Below, one piece after another: positions 1 to 8,460 of a DNA stretch of 64,000 nucleotides (the first letter of the stretch is position 1; each line of letters opens with the position of its first letter). Below the pieces are notes generated by a model. That model was not told the DNA's origin. It was given only the letters and a program-made list of their open reading frames with translations, and did not search any database. A program made the position numbers and the translations under genes. Origin of the DNA: Synechococcus sp. Cruz-7E5 (GTDB taxonomy: Bacteria > Cyanobacteriota > Cyanobacteriia > PCC-6307 > Cyanobiaceae); assembly GCF_024345995.1 (NCBI RefSeq), contig NZ_JAGQCE010000004.1, forward strand, positions 1 through 64,000. Direction: 5' to 3'.

Positions 1-244
1 CCTGGAATTCCAGCTCCTCATCGCTGAGATTGAACAGCTGCTGCAGCACTAGCATCTTGAAGAGGATGAGTGGATCAATCCGCTTCCTGCCTGCATTGCT
101 CTTGCGTTCATGGCTGTAACCTTGCTCAAGCAATGGCCTGAAGGCCTCCCAGGGAATCGCCTCAGATAAGGTCGCTAACGTAGGCTTCTTCTTCTGAAGT
201 CTGTGGATGCGCTTCTCCTCATCCCAGAATCCACGCTGTCCCAT
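1..244 (-). CDS. IS5-family transposase, N-terminal part (runs off the window)
   Basis: The reverse strand reads an open frame from ATG at 244 to the window edge, beginning MGQRGFWDEEKR and continuing through NAGRKRIDPLILFKMLVLQQ and the motif LFNLSDEELEFQ. This is the start of an IS5-type (DUF4096/DDE) transposase, which binds and cuts its own IS ends. Only about 81 codons are present, so the DDE catalytic core lies outside the window. It is a different subtype from the IS5 remnants further right (those begin with a KQLG..DYEQ-type sequence). Its start lies about 28 bp from a broken amylosucrase, which suggests the element interrupted that gene. Integrity of the full element cannot be judged. 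Confidence 0.85.
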   Translation of the reverse strand, partial: MGQRGFWDEEKRIHRLQKKKPTLATLSEAIPWEAFRPLLEQGYSHERKSNAGRKRIDPLILFKMLVLQQLFNLSDEELEFQ

Positions 245-268
245 TCTGCTATACCAAGCTGAATCGAT

Positions 269-970
269 TCTATGCCATATCTAACAAGCTGTCAGGGCGT
301 GGCGAGGATTTTTCGAGGTGCCCTTGAGTTCATGCGCAATGACTCTACTGGTGATGCCAGAATCTGTGGTTCCCTGGCTTCGCTGGCCGGACTGGAATCG
401 GCTCTTGAGAAGGGAGATCAAGGACTGATTGATCTGGCTATCAACAAGATTCTGCTACTCAACGGGATCATTTTCTCGTTTGGTGGAATCCCCCTGATAT
501 ACAACGGGGACGCCCTCGGCTTGCTCAACGATTACAGTTACATCAACGATCCCAGCAAGGGCAATGACAGCCGTTGGGTGCATCGCGCCAAGATTGATTG
601 GGAGAAGGCCGCTCGCCGCAACCAGCGCGGCACGGTGGAGTGCACGATCTTCACGGCGATGAAGCGGATGATTGCCATTCGTAAGGAAATCTCTGCTTTT
701 GCCGACTTCAACAATCGGGAGCTGCTGCATTCTGATAATGAGCACCTTCTCTGCTTCCTCCGGTACAATCATCTCAGGAGTTCCGAAAAGGTGTTCGTCA
801 TCGCCAACTTCGACGATGGGCCCCAACGGCTTGAGCTCGATAGCTACAGCCGCTACGGCATCAATCCGCGAGCGAAGTACTGTGATCTCTACAGTGGTAC
901 AAGCCCGTCTCAGCATGATGGGAGTATCGCTCTTCGTGGCGGTCAGTTCTACTGGCTGAGTGAGATCTGA
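269..970 (+). pseudogene. Amylosucrase (GH13) C-terminal fragment
   Basis: About 232 codons match the C-terminal third of amylosucrase, the GH13 enzyme that builds alpha-glucan from sucrose. Visible family segments are STGDARICGSLASLAGLE, then GGIPLIYNGD (the family usually has LIYLGDE), DDSRW-like NDSRWVHR, and the C-terminal domain ending GGQFYWLSEI. Full enzymes are about 640 residues, so the N-terminal region and the catalytic Asp and Glu are missing. The break lies immediately beside an IS5 transposase. The usual acidic residue in the GDE motif reads GDA here. Homology starts at the first few codons, so the ATG at 272 is probably not a genuine start. I infer an IS-disrupted gene whose 5' part may lie to the left of the window. 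Confidence 0.8.
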
Positions 971-998
971 GGTGTCTTAGAAGCTTGCCTCGCTTACC

Positions 999-1922
999 TC
1001 AGTCCAGCAGGCGCACCTGATCTCCCACTCTCATTTCGCCGGGCTCGCTCACGCTTAAGCGAATGCCGGCCACCACATTGTTGTGGCGCGCTGTGGCCCG
1101 CAGGATCTCCAGATTGTCCGGTAGGTCTCCCTGGCTGAGGGTTGTCACGACGCAGCGCGGGCAGCCATCGCTCACCTGCAGGCGCAGGGTCTCCCCGACC
1201 ATCAGGCTGCGCCCGATCCACGACTCCTCCACGAAGCCGCTGGTACCCGGTTCCGGGCGGATCAGCAGATTGGGGCGGAAGCGCTCCACAGCGAAATCCA
1301 GCTGGGGCTCCAGCTGTCGCAGCCGCTCCAGGCTTGCGGTGCTGATGGCATGGACTGGGCAGGAATCGAAAAAGGTGCCGCTGGGAAGCACGAGTTCGTT
1401 GACCACATCCTGAAAAGCTCGCTCCTGCACAGCTGGCCAGTACTGATCAAGGCTGGCCCCCTCCGGCGCCTGATCCAGCAGGCTCACCTGCCGGCCCAGG
1501 CGCTGGGAGAGCCAGCTGTTGACGTCTGGATCGCTGCTGACCACGCTGGCGCGCCTTCCGCCCATCTCCCCCTCGGCGGGAGCCGTGATCGTCACGCCTG
1601 TTGGGCCCGAGGCTGGATCGGCCGATTCCAGGCAGCGGGCCATGAAGCCAAGCAGGTTCTGCCAGAGCCTTGGATTCTTGGCGCTGGCCACCCGGCCGGT
1701 GGCATGGTCCCAGAGGGCGTAGTCCCGGTCGCCGAGGAGGCCGCTCCGCCCCACTCTCGCCACCTGGAGAGGTTCGCCCAGCATCGATTTCACCGGGTAG
1801 CGCCAGAGCGCCTCAACCCGTCCCACCACTTCTCCCGCCGCTTGCTCTGCCATCGCCGCCGCTGTGTCCACGTGCACCAGCATTCCAGCTGTCGTCCCTG
1901 GCGGGCGGGGTTCAGGGCACAC
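999..1922 (-). CDS. MOSC domain protein
   Basis: A protein of up to 307 residues with an N-terminal MOSC beta-barrel (VEALWRYPVKSMLGEPL) followed by a MOSC domain. This fold is used in molybdenum-cofactor sulfurases and the mARC/YcbX type of Moco-dependent reductases. A Cys in CPRCVV near residue 256 sits where MOSC proteins keep a conserved cysteine, and the protein ends in the typical MRVGDQVRLLD. The start at 1922 gives a proline-rich leader; ATG at 1853 (MAEQAAGEVVGRVEAL) sits just before the barrel and is equally or more likely. It lies 27 bp downstream of the SNF2 helicase gene on the same strand, so the two may be co-transcribed. The substrate cannot be told from sequence. Confidence 0.85.
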   Translation of the reverse strand: MCPEPRPPGTTAGMLVHVDTAAAMAEQAAGEVVGRVEALWRYPVKSMLGEPLQVARVGRSGLLGDRDYALWDHATGRVASAKNPRLWQNLLGFMARCLESADPASGPTGVTITAPAEGEMGGRRASVVSSDPDVNSWLSQRLGRQVSLLDQAPEGASLDQYWPAVQERAFQDVVNELVLPSGTFFDSCPVHAISTASLERLRQLEPQLDFAVERFRPNLLIRPEPGTSGFVEESWIGRSLMVGETLRLQVSDGCPRCVVTTLSQGDLPDNLEILRATARHNNVVAGIRLSVSEPGEMRVGDQVRLLD

Positions 1923-1949
1923 CTTTCCCGCTGCGTCCGCTTCGGCGGA

Positions 1950-4900
1950 TCACTCCTCCAGGGCCACCAGGTCGCGCAGCTGTCCGGGATCCAGGCCTCC
2001 GAGCCACTCCTCGCCGCTGCCGACGATGTCTTCCGCCAGACGGGCCTTCTCGCGGATCATGCGGTCGATCTTCTCCTCCACCGAGCCGCTGGTGATGAAC
2101 TTGTGCACCATCACCCGGTTGGTCTGGCCGATGCGGTAGGCCCGGTCGGTGGCCTGGTTCTCCACCGCCGGATTCCACCAGCGGTCGATGTGGAACACGT
2201 GGCTGGCCCGGGTGAGGTTGAGGCCGACACCGCCGGCCTTGAGCGAGAGCAGGAACAGCTGCGGCCCACGGGGGTCGTCCTGGAAGCGATCCACCATCGC
2301 CTGGCGTTCGGCCTTGCTGGTGCTGCCATAAAGAAAGGGCACTTCCTGGTGGAAGCGCTGCTGCAGGTGCACCTGCAGCAGATGACCCCATTCGGCGAAC
2401 TGGGTGAACAGGAGGGCCCGGTCGCCGGCAGCGATCACCTCCTCCACGATTTCCTCTAGCCGCTGCACCTTGGCTGAGCGGGCGCTGAAGCCGGCACCCA
2501 CCTCTCCTTCCTTGAGCATCAGGGCCGGGTGGTTGCAAACCTGCTTGAGCTTGGTGAGCAGCCCCAGCACCTGGCCGTGTTTCTGGCCAAGCGGAGCCCG
2601 CGCGATGGCATCGAGCGTCTCCTCCACGGTGCGGCGGTAGAGCTTGACCTGCTCGGGAGAGAGTCCCACCCACTCCTTCAGCTCCACCTTCTCGGGCAGG
2701 TCGGAGATGATCGAGCGGTCGGTCTTGAGGCGCCTGAGGATGAACGGGCCCACCCGGGCCTTGAGGTCGCGCACCGAGGCCATGTCGCCGTAGCGCTCGA
2801 TCGGCAGGCGATAGCGCTGACGGAAGAACTCCTCCTCCCCCAGCACCTTGGGGTTGAGGAAGTCCATCAGCGCCCAGAGCTCACTCACCCGGTTCTCCAC
2901 CGGCGTGCCGGTGAGGGCGATGCGGAAGCGGCTCTGCTTGAGGGGGCGTGCGAGCTCCCGGGCCGCCTGTGACTGGCGCGCCGAGGAATTCTTGATCGCC
3001 TGGGCTTCATCAATCACCACCCCCTGCCAATCGAGGCTGCCCAGCAACTCGATGTCGCGCTGCAGCAGGCCGTAGCTGGTGAGCACCAGATCCACCCCTT
3101 CCAGCTTTTTGTTGAGGGCGGCGACAGTGGAGGGCCGGCGGGGGCCGTAGTGCTCCACCACGTTCAGCTCCGGGGTGAAGGCCTTTGCTTCACGCAGCCA
3201 GTTGGTGAGCACCGAGGTGGGGGCCACCAGCAGCACGGGCCGCCTCAGCTCCTGCTCCGCCTTGAGGTGCTGCAGGAAGGCCAGCAGCTGAATCGTCTTG
3301 CCCAGGCCCATGTCGTCGGCCAGGCAGGCCCCCTGATCGAAGCGGTGCAGGAAGGCCAGCCAGCCAAGGCCACGTTCCTGGTAAGGCCTCAGCTGGCCGG
3401 CGAAACCTTCGGGAGCCGGCAGGGGATCGGGGGCTTTCTGCTGGTGGTACTGCTCCAGCACTGCCTTCAGCCTTGGACCGGGCGTGAAGCTGTGCACCGG
3501 CAGCCGCTGCAGGGTCTCCCCCTCGTTGCCGGTCAGGCGCAGGGCGTCATCGAGGCTGAGGACCGGGGCAAGAGCGCAGAACTTCTCGGCGTTGCGCAGG
3601 TCTCCTGGCCGCAGCTCAATCCAGGCCCCCTTGTGCTGCACGAGCGGGCTGCGCTTGCCCGCCAGCCGCTCCAGGTCACGCAGGGTGAGCGTGACGCCGC
3701 CGATCATCAGATCCCAGTCCCATTGCAGGGTTTCTCCGAGGCTGAAGCCCCTGGAGCGTTCGGGGAGATCGGCCACAATCGAGAGGCCGAGCCGGCTCGC
3801 CAGGCCGCCGCTCAGGCTGGGGGGCAGCACCACGCCGACGCCCACGTCGCGCAGTTTCACAGCGGCGGTGCGCACCAGCACGAAGGCTTCGGCCGGGGTG
3901 AGCTCCATCCGCTCCGGTGTGGCCGTGTCGAGACCCCGCTCGATCGGCTCGAACACCTGGAGGGCACGCCCCAGTCCCTCCAGCAGCAGTTCACCGGGCT
4001 GCTGGAGTTCGGTCTCGCCCAGCTGCAGGCAGCCTGCCCCGGCGGCCCAGACCCCGGCGGCGGGCAGCAGCAGGCTGGGGTCGGCCTCGGCCTGCAGGCT
4101 GAAGCGCAGGGGCCAGAGCTCCTCTCCCTCGCCGGGGGTATCGAGCTCGAGGCAGGCCCGGGCCGGCTCCACCCGCCCGGCCACCGCTTCGCGCCAGTGG
4201 TGGGTGGCCACCTGCAGGCGTTCGCAGTCGTCGTCCCCCAGGTCGAGGCGGCCATCCCCGGGGCCGAGGGCCCGCTGCCAGGCCGCCAGCAGCGGATCCA
4301 GCCCTGCCTCGGTGGGGATGAAGCCCGCACGCATGCGCGCATCCACCAGGTGGGTGAGGATCGAAGCCAGCCGTCGCCGGCCGGACCCCGGCCGCCAGCA
4401 CGCCATCGCCACCCCGGCCTCCCCCTGGCCCGGCTCCAGAGCCGCAACCGCCACCTGGGGCAGACGCGAGGCCAGATCCTCCAGCCGGCGCCGGTCGTCT
4501 TCGCGGTTGATCAGGGGCAGCCAGCGGGCGCGGCCTTCCTCCACCTGGGGCAGTAGCCGGCCCCGGGCCAGCAGGCTCAGCGACCAGCGCTGCAGGTGGC
4601 TCCACCAGCGCAGGTCATCGGCCAGGTCGGGATGGTCTCCCGAGAGGGGCAGGCGCCCCAGCCAGAGGGTCGCGGCGCCGGGCTCCAGCCACCAGCCCTC
4701 CACCCGCCAGGGCCACCACTCCACCGATTTCGGCAGCGGCTCGCCTGCCTGAAGGGGAAGGCCGCTCCAGCTGCTGCTGTCGGTTTTCTTTTTGCCCCTG
4801 GCTGTCTGCCGGCGGCTGGGCAGGCAGAGGGTGGCTCCGGCCGGCCGGAAATCCTCTGTCCAGAGGTCCGCTTCTTCCAGCCAGGCGCCCAGGTCGTCCT

Positions 4901-5063
4901 GATCGAGGCTGAGGGGGTGCAGGGGCGGCTCGCTGCCTGGGGCCTGGGGTTCCGCCACCCGCCAGGTGTCGGCCCAGAGCAGCAGGCCCGGGCGGTAGCC
5001 GCCCCCAAGCGCGGGCACGGCGGCGGTGTCGGCCGACAGCCAAGTGGCGTGCAGCAGGCTCAT
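1950..5063 (-). CDS. SNF2/RapA-type DEAD-like helicase
   Basis: A 1037-residue Swi2/Snf2-family ATPase that would translocate on double-stranded DNA and remodel bound protein. The first half (about 1-500) is the long bacterial SNF2-associated region. The motor follows: Walker A region LADDMGLGKT near 578-587, motif II in DEAQAIKN near 687, LTGTPVENR, and motif VI in DRAYRIGQTNRV near 975. It ends EEWLGGLDPGQLRDLVALEE. The length fits the large cyanobacterial SNF2 proteins. All motor motifs look intact. It is followed 27 bp later by the MOSC gene and is divergent from alaS, with a small membrane-protein gene on the same strand upstream. Its target complex is unknown. Confidence 0.93.
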   Translation of the reverse strand: MSLLHATWLSADTAAVPALGGGYRPGLLLWADTWRVAEPQAPGSEPPLHPLSLDQDDLGAWLEEADLWTEDFRPAGATLCLPSRRQTARGKKKTDSSSWSGLPLQAGEPLPKSVEWWPWRVEGWWLEPGAATLWLGRLPLSGDHPDLADDLRWWSHLQRWSLSLLARGRLLPQVEEGRARWLPLINREDDRRRLEDLASRLPQVAVAALEPGQGEAGVAMACWRPGSGRRRLASILTHLVDARMRAGFIPTEAGLDPLLAAWQRALGPGDGRLDLGDDDCERLQVATHHWREAVAGRVEPARACLELDTPGEGEELWPLRFSLQAEADPSLLLPAAGVWAAGAGCLQLGETELQQPGELLLEGLGRALQVFEPIERGLDTATPERMELTPAEAFVLVRTAAVKLRDVGVGVVLPPSLSGGLASRLGLSIVADLPERSRGFSLGETLQWDWDLMIGGVTLTLRDLERLAGKRSPLVQHKGAWIELRPGDLRNAEKFCALAPVLSLDDALRLTGNEGETLQRLPVHSFTPGPRLKAVLEQYHQQKAPDPLPAPEGFAGQLRPYQERGLGWLAFLHRFDQGACLADDMGLGKTIQLLAFLQHLKAEQELRRPVLLVAPTSVLTNWLREAKAFTPELNVVEHYGPRRPSTVAALNKKLEGVDLVLTSYGLLQRDIELLGSLDWQGVVIDEAQAIKNSSARQSQAARELARPLKQSRFRIALTGTPVENRVSELWALMDFLNPKVLGEEEFFRQRYRLPIERYGDMASVRDLKARVGPFILRRLKTDRSIISDLPEKVELKEWVGLSPEQVKLYRRTVEETLDAIARAPLGQKHGQVLGLLTKLKQVCNHPALMLKEGEVGAGFSARSAKVQRLEEIVEEVIAAGDRALLFTQFAEWGHLLQVHLQQRFHQEVPFLYGSTSKAERQAMVDRFQDDPRGPQLFLLSLKAGGVGLNLTRASHVFHIDRWWNPAVENQATDRAYRIGQTNRVMVHKFITSGSVEEKIDRMIREKARLAEDIVGSGEEWLGGLDPGQLRDLVALEE

Positions 5064-5211
5064 GGCCGCTGGGCTCGCTCAGACCAGGTGTGGCGTCGCA
5101 TCGTGAACACCGGCAGCAACCACGGACATTGACCACGGACATCGCCTCGGCTCGCGTGAGCGTGGCGACTCCCAGGGCACTCTGCCGGATGGCGCGCCCC
5201 CAGGCCCCAAC

Positions 5212-5676
5212 TCACGGCCGCAGAGGGGGCAGCCAGCGCTGCAGGGCCTGGAGCACCAGGGCGCTGCCAGCCAGGGGCAGCCAGAGCGGCAGCCAGACCA
5301 GGAGCAGATCCAGCGCCAGCCCAGGCAGCAGGCGCGGTCCTCCCTGGCCCAGGAGCTCCGCCAAGCCCGGCAGCTCGGGGCTGGTGCCCAGGCTGCGGAT
5401 GCCGCAGACCGCCCCCACCAGGCCCGCCTGCAGGTGGCTGTCGTCGGGATCCACTCGCTGCAGGTGAAAGGCCAGCAGGCCGTAGAAGAAGCCACACCCC
5501 CCCGCCCGCAGGGCCGGCCCCAGTCCCAGGACCAGCGCCAGGGCCAGGGCGGTGGCGCCCGCCAGCAGGGCCCAGGCGATCGACTGCAGGCGCAGCTGGG
5601 CGCGGTGGTCGGTTGGGGCTGTCAGGGCGGGCACGGGGACAGCGCGAATCGGGAAGGGCCTGTGCTGGGCGATCAT
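5212..5676 (-). CDS. Small hypothetical membrane protein
   Basis: A 154-residue Leu/Ala/Gly-rich protein starting [13 protein letters not shown] see hydrophobic stretches at about residues 33-60 ([20 protein letters not shown]), 60-75 and 112-145 ([21 protein letters not shown]), giving two to three membrane segments, and a polar loop containing [18 protein letters not shown] recognise no family. It sits between the SNF2 helicase (same strand, 148 bp downstream) and alaS (opposite strand, 33 bp away), in a position that leaves no other gene to explain the DNA. High-GC DNA often yields long spurious frames, so the call is moderate. Confidence 0.55.
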   Translation of the reverse strand: MIAQHRPFPIRAVPVPALTAPTDHRAQLRLQSIAWALLAGATALALALVLGLGPALRAGGCGFFYGLLAFHLQRVDPDDSHLQAGLVGAVCGIRSLGTSPELPGLAELLGQGGPRLLPGLALDLLLVWLPLWLPLAGSALVLQALQRWLPPLRP

Positions 5677-5709
5677 GCCCTCTCCAGGGTTGATTTGCCG
5701 CGTCCGGCC

Positions 5710-8400
5710 ATGGCTGCCACCTCCTCCAGCCGCTCCGAGCGGCGCTCATCCCCCCACAGCGGTGCTGAGATCCGCGAGGCCTTCCTTGCCTTCTACGAAG
5801 CCCGGGGGCATCGGCGCATGGCCAGCGCCTCGCTGGTGCCAGACGACCCCACGGTGCTGCTCACCATCGCCGGCATGCTGCCCTTCAAGCCGGTGTTCCT
5901 GGGGCAGGCCGAGCGCCCGGCGCCGCGGGCCACCAGCAGCCAGAAGTGCATCCGCACCAACGACATCGAGAACGTGGGCCGCACGGCCCGGCATCACACG
6001 TTCTTCGAAATGCTGGGCAACTTCTCATTCGGCGACTATTTCAAGACCGAGGCGATGACCTGGGCCTGGGAGCTCACCACCACGGTTTTCGGCCTCGATC
6101 CGAAGCACCTGGTGGTGAGCGTCTTTCGTGACGACGAGGAGGCGGCGGCGATCTGGCGCGACACGGTGGGGGTCGATCCCCGGCGGATCGTGCGCCTGGG
6201 GGAGGCCGATAACTTCTGGGTGTCAGGCCCCACCGGCCCCTGCGGCCCCTGCTCCGAGATCTACTACGACTTCAATCCCGAGCTGGGTGATGAACACATC
6301 GATCTCGAGGACGACAGCCGTTTCATCGAGTTCTACAACCTGGTGTTCATGCAGTTCAATCGCGATGCTGAGGGCAACCTCACGCCGCTGGAGAACAAGA
6401 ACATCGACACCGGCATGGGCCTCGAGCGCATGGCCCAGATCCTGCAGGGGGTGCCGAACAACTACGAAACCGATCTCATCTATCCCCTGATCGAAACCGC
6501 CGCCACCCTGGCGGGGGTCAACTACCGCCAGCTCGATGCCCGCGGCCAGACCTCCCTGAAGGTGATCGGCGACCACAGCCGCGCCATCACCCAGCTGATC
6601 GCCGATGGGGTGACGGCCTCCAATCTGGGTCGCGGTTACATCCTGCGGCGCCTGCTGAGGCGGGTGGTGCGCCATGGCCGCCTGCTGGGTATCACCACCC
6701 CCTTCCTCACGGCGATGGGGGAGGCGGCGATCGCCTTGATGGTGGATGCCTATCCCCAGCTGGTGGAGCGGCGCGACGCGATCATGGCCGAGCTGGCCCG
6801 GGAGGAGGCGAGGTTCCTGGAAACCCTCGAGCGCGGCGAGAAGTTGCTCGCGGATGTGCTCTCCGCAGGGCCGAGCCAGATCAGCGGTGAGCAGGCCTTC
6901 GAGCTCTACGACACCTACGGCTTTCCCCTGGAGCTCACTGAGGAGATCGCCGAGGAGCACGGGCTGGCGGTCGACCTGGCGGGTTTCGAGGCCGCGATGG
7001 AGGCCCAGCGCCAACGGGCCAAGGCCGCGGCGGTCCGCCTTGATCTCACCCTGCAGGGGGCGATCGAGGCCATGGCCGAGCAGTTGCCCGCCACTGATTT
7101 CCGCGGTTACGAGGCCCTGGAGCATCCCAGCCAGGTGATGGCCCTGGTGGCGAACGGGGAGCCGGCCCAGGCCGCCCGGGCGGGGGATGAGGTGCAGATC
7201 GTGCTGGATTCCACCCCGTTTTACGGCGAATCCGGAGGCCAGATCGGCGATCGTGGCGTCCTGGCTGGTGGCGTCCCTGGGGCAGGACCCGAGGCCGGTG
7301 TGATCGTGCGGATCGAGGCGGTCAGCCACCAGCGCAAGCTGATCGTCCACCACGGCCGGATCGAGCGGGGCGAGCTGGCTCTCGGTGACACCGTGACCGC
7401 CCTGGTGGATCGCGCCTGCCGCCGCCGGGTCCAGGCCCACCACACCGCCACCCACCTGCTGCAGGCGGCTCTGAAGCAACTGGTGGATCCCTCGATCGCC
7501 CAGGCCGGCTCCCTGGTGGATTTCGAGCGGCTGCGCTTCGATTTCCACTGCCCCCACGCCATCAGTCCGGAGGATCTGGAACGGATCGAGGAGCGGATCA
7601 ACGGCTGGATCAGCGACGCCCACGCTCTGGAGGTGCGCGAAATGGAGCTGGAGCGGGCCCGCTCGGCTGGAGCTGTGGCCATGTTCGGCGAAAAGTATGG
7701 GGATACGGTCCGGGTGGTGGACGTCCCCGGGGTGTCGATGGAGCTTTGTGGTGGCACCCATGTGGCCAACACCGCGGAGATCGGTCTGTTCCGGATCGTG
7801 AGCGAGAGCGGGGTGGCCGCCGGCATCCGTCGCATCGAGGCCGTGGCTGGTCCGGCGGTCCTCGACTACCTCAAGGAGCGCGACACCGTGGTGCGAGCCC
7901 TTGGAGATCGCTTCAAGGTGCAGCCCGGGGAGATCCTCGAGCGGGTGAGCAGCCTCCAGGACGAGCTGAGGGCCTGTGCCAGGTCGCTGGCGACGGCCCG
8001 CTCCGAGCTGGCCCTGGCCCGGGCCTCAGCTCTGGCCGCCGCCGCCCAGGAAGTGGGGAGGTTCCGGGTGCTGGTGGCACGGCTGGATGGGGTGGAGGGT
8101 GCCGCTCTGCAGACGGCCGCCCAGCAACTCCAGGACAGACTGGGACCAGGCGGGGCGGTGGTGCTGGGGGGCCTGCCCGCCCCTGAGGAGCCAGGCAAGC
8201 TGGTGCTGGTGGCGGCCTTCGGCGCTGAGGTGATCGCTGCCGGGTCGAAGGCCGGCAGCTTCATCGCCGCCGTGGCGAAACGTTGCGGCGGCGGCGGCGG
8301 CGGTCGTCCCCAGCTGGCCCAGGCGGGCGGGCGCGATGCAGCCGCCCTCGACCCGGCTCTGGAGCAGGCCCGCGCTGACCTGATCAGCCAGCTCTCATGA
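5710..8400 (+). CDS. alaS: Alanyl-tRNA synthetase
   Basis: An 896-residue class II synthetase that charges tRNA-Ala with alanine in the cytoplasm. The catalytic N-terminus includes [22 protein letters not shown]-type motif 1, [13 protein letters not shown], and motif 2/3 regions ([17 protein letters not shown]-like [15 protein letters not shown]). The editing domain has HHTATHLL near residue 577 and CGGTHV near 681, which coordinate zinc and clear mischarged Ser/Gly. The C-terminal domain ends with the usual Gly-rich tract [16 protein letters not shown] chose ATG at 5710 because the upstream extension of the frame runs into a low-complexity region antisense to the neighbouring gene. Length and motifs fit the family. 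Confidence 0.98.
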   Translation: MAATSSSRSERRSSPHSGAEIREAFLAFYEARGHRRMASASLVPDDPTVLLTIAGMLPFKPVFLGQAERPAPRATSSQKCIRTNDIENVGRTARHHTFFEMLGNFSFGDYFKTEAMTWAWELTTTVFGLDPKHLVVSVFRDDEEAAAIWRDTVGVDPRRIVRLGEADNFWVSGPTGPCGPCSEIYYDFNPELGDEHIDLEDDSRFIEFYNLVFMQFNRDAEGNLTPLENKNIDTGMGLERMAQILQGVPNNYETDLIYPLIETAATLAGVNYRQLDARGQTSLKVIGDHSRAITQLIADGVTASNLGRGYILRRLLRRVVRHGRLLGITTPFLTAMGEAAIALMVDAYPQLVERRDAIMAELAREEARFLETLERGEKLLADVLSAGPSQISGEQAFELYDTYGFPLELTEEIAEEHGLAVDLAGFEAAMEAQRQRAKAAAVRLDLTLQGAIEAMAEQLPATDFRGYEALEHPSQVMALVANGEPAQAARAGDEVQIVLDSTPFYGESGGQIGDRGVLAGGVPGAGPEAGVIVRIEAVSHQRKLIVHHGRIERGELALGDTVTALVDRACRRRVQAHHTATHLLQAALKQLVDPSIAQAGSLVDFERLRFDFHCPHAISPEDLERIEERINGWISDAHALEVREMELERARSAGAVAMFGEKYGDTVRVVDVPGVSMELCGGTHVANTAEIGLFRIVSESGVAAGIRRIEAVAGPAVLDYLKERDTVVRALGDRFKVQPGEILERVSSLQDELRACARSLATARSELALARASALAAAAQEVGRFRVLVARLDGVEGAALQTAAQQLQDRLGPGGAVVLGGLPAPEEPGKLVLVAAFGAEVIAAGSKAGSFIAAVAKRCGGGGGGRPQLAQAGGRDAAALDPALEQARADLISQLS

Positions 8401-8410
8401 TCGACCTCTC

Positions 8411-8424
8411 GTAGCGCTCGCTAC
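8411..8424. other. Short perfect inverted repeat after alaS
   Basis: GTAGCG-CT-CGCTAC lies 11 bp after the alaS stop. It could form a 5-bp stem with a 4-nt loop in RNA. There is no T-run after it, so it is not a convincing intrinsic terminator; it may stabilise the alaS mRNA 3' end or have no function. Confidence 0.3.
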
Positions 8425-8460
8425 AGACCGACTACCTGGCTGGGGATTGGTATCAGTGCC

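Noticed and set aside
455-916. Long open frame antisense to the amylosucrase fragment
   Set aside because: High-GC DNA keeps antisense frames open; no recognisable domain, whereas the plus-strand frame matches amylosucrase.
3150-4752. Two long plus-strand frames antisense to the SNF2 helicase
   Set aside because: Composition is biased (Gln/Gly/Pro/Arg rich) and the minus strand encodes intact helicase motifs over the same bases.
6223-7761. 512-codon frame antisense to alaS
   Set aside because: It covers the strongly conserved alaS gene and has no domain; it is a shadow.
8411-8424. Intrinsic terminator after alaS
   Set aside because: The stem is short and no T-run follows.
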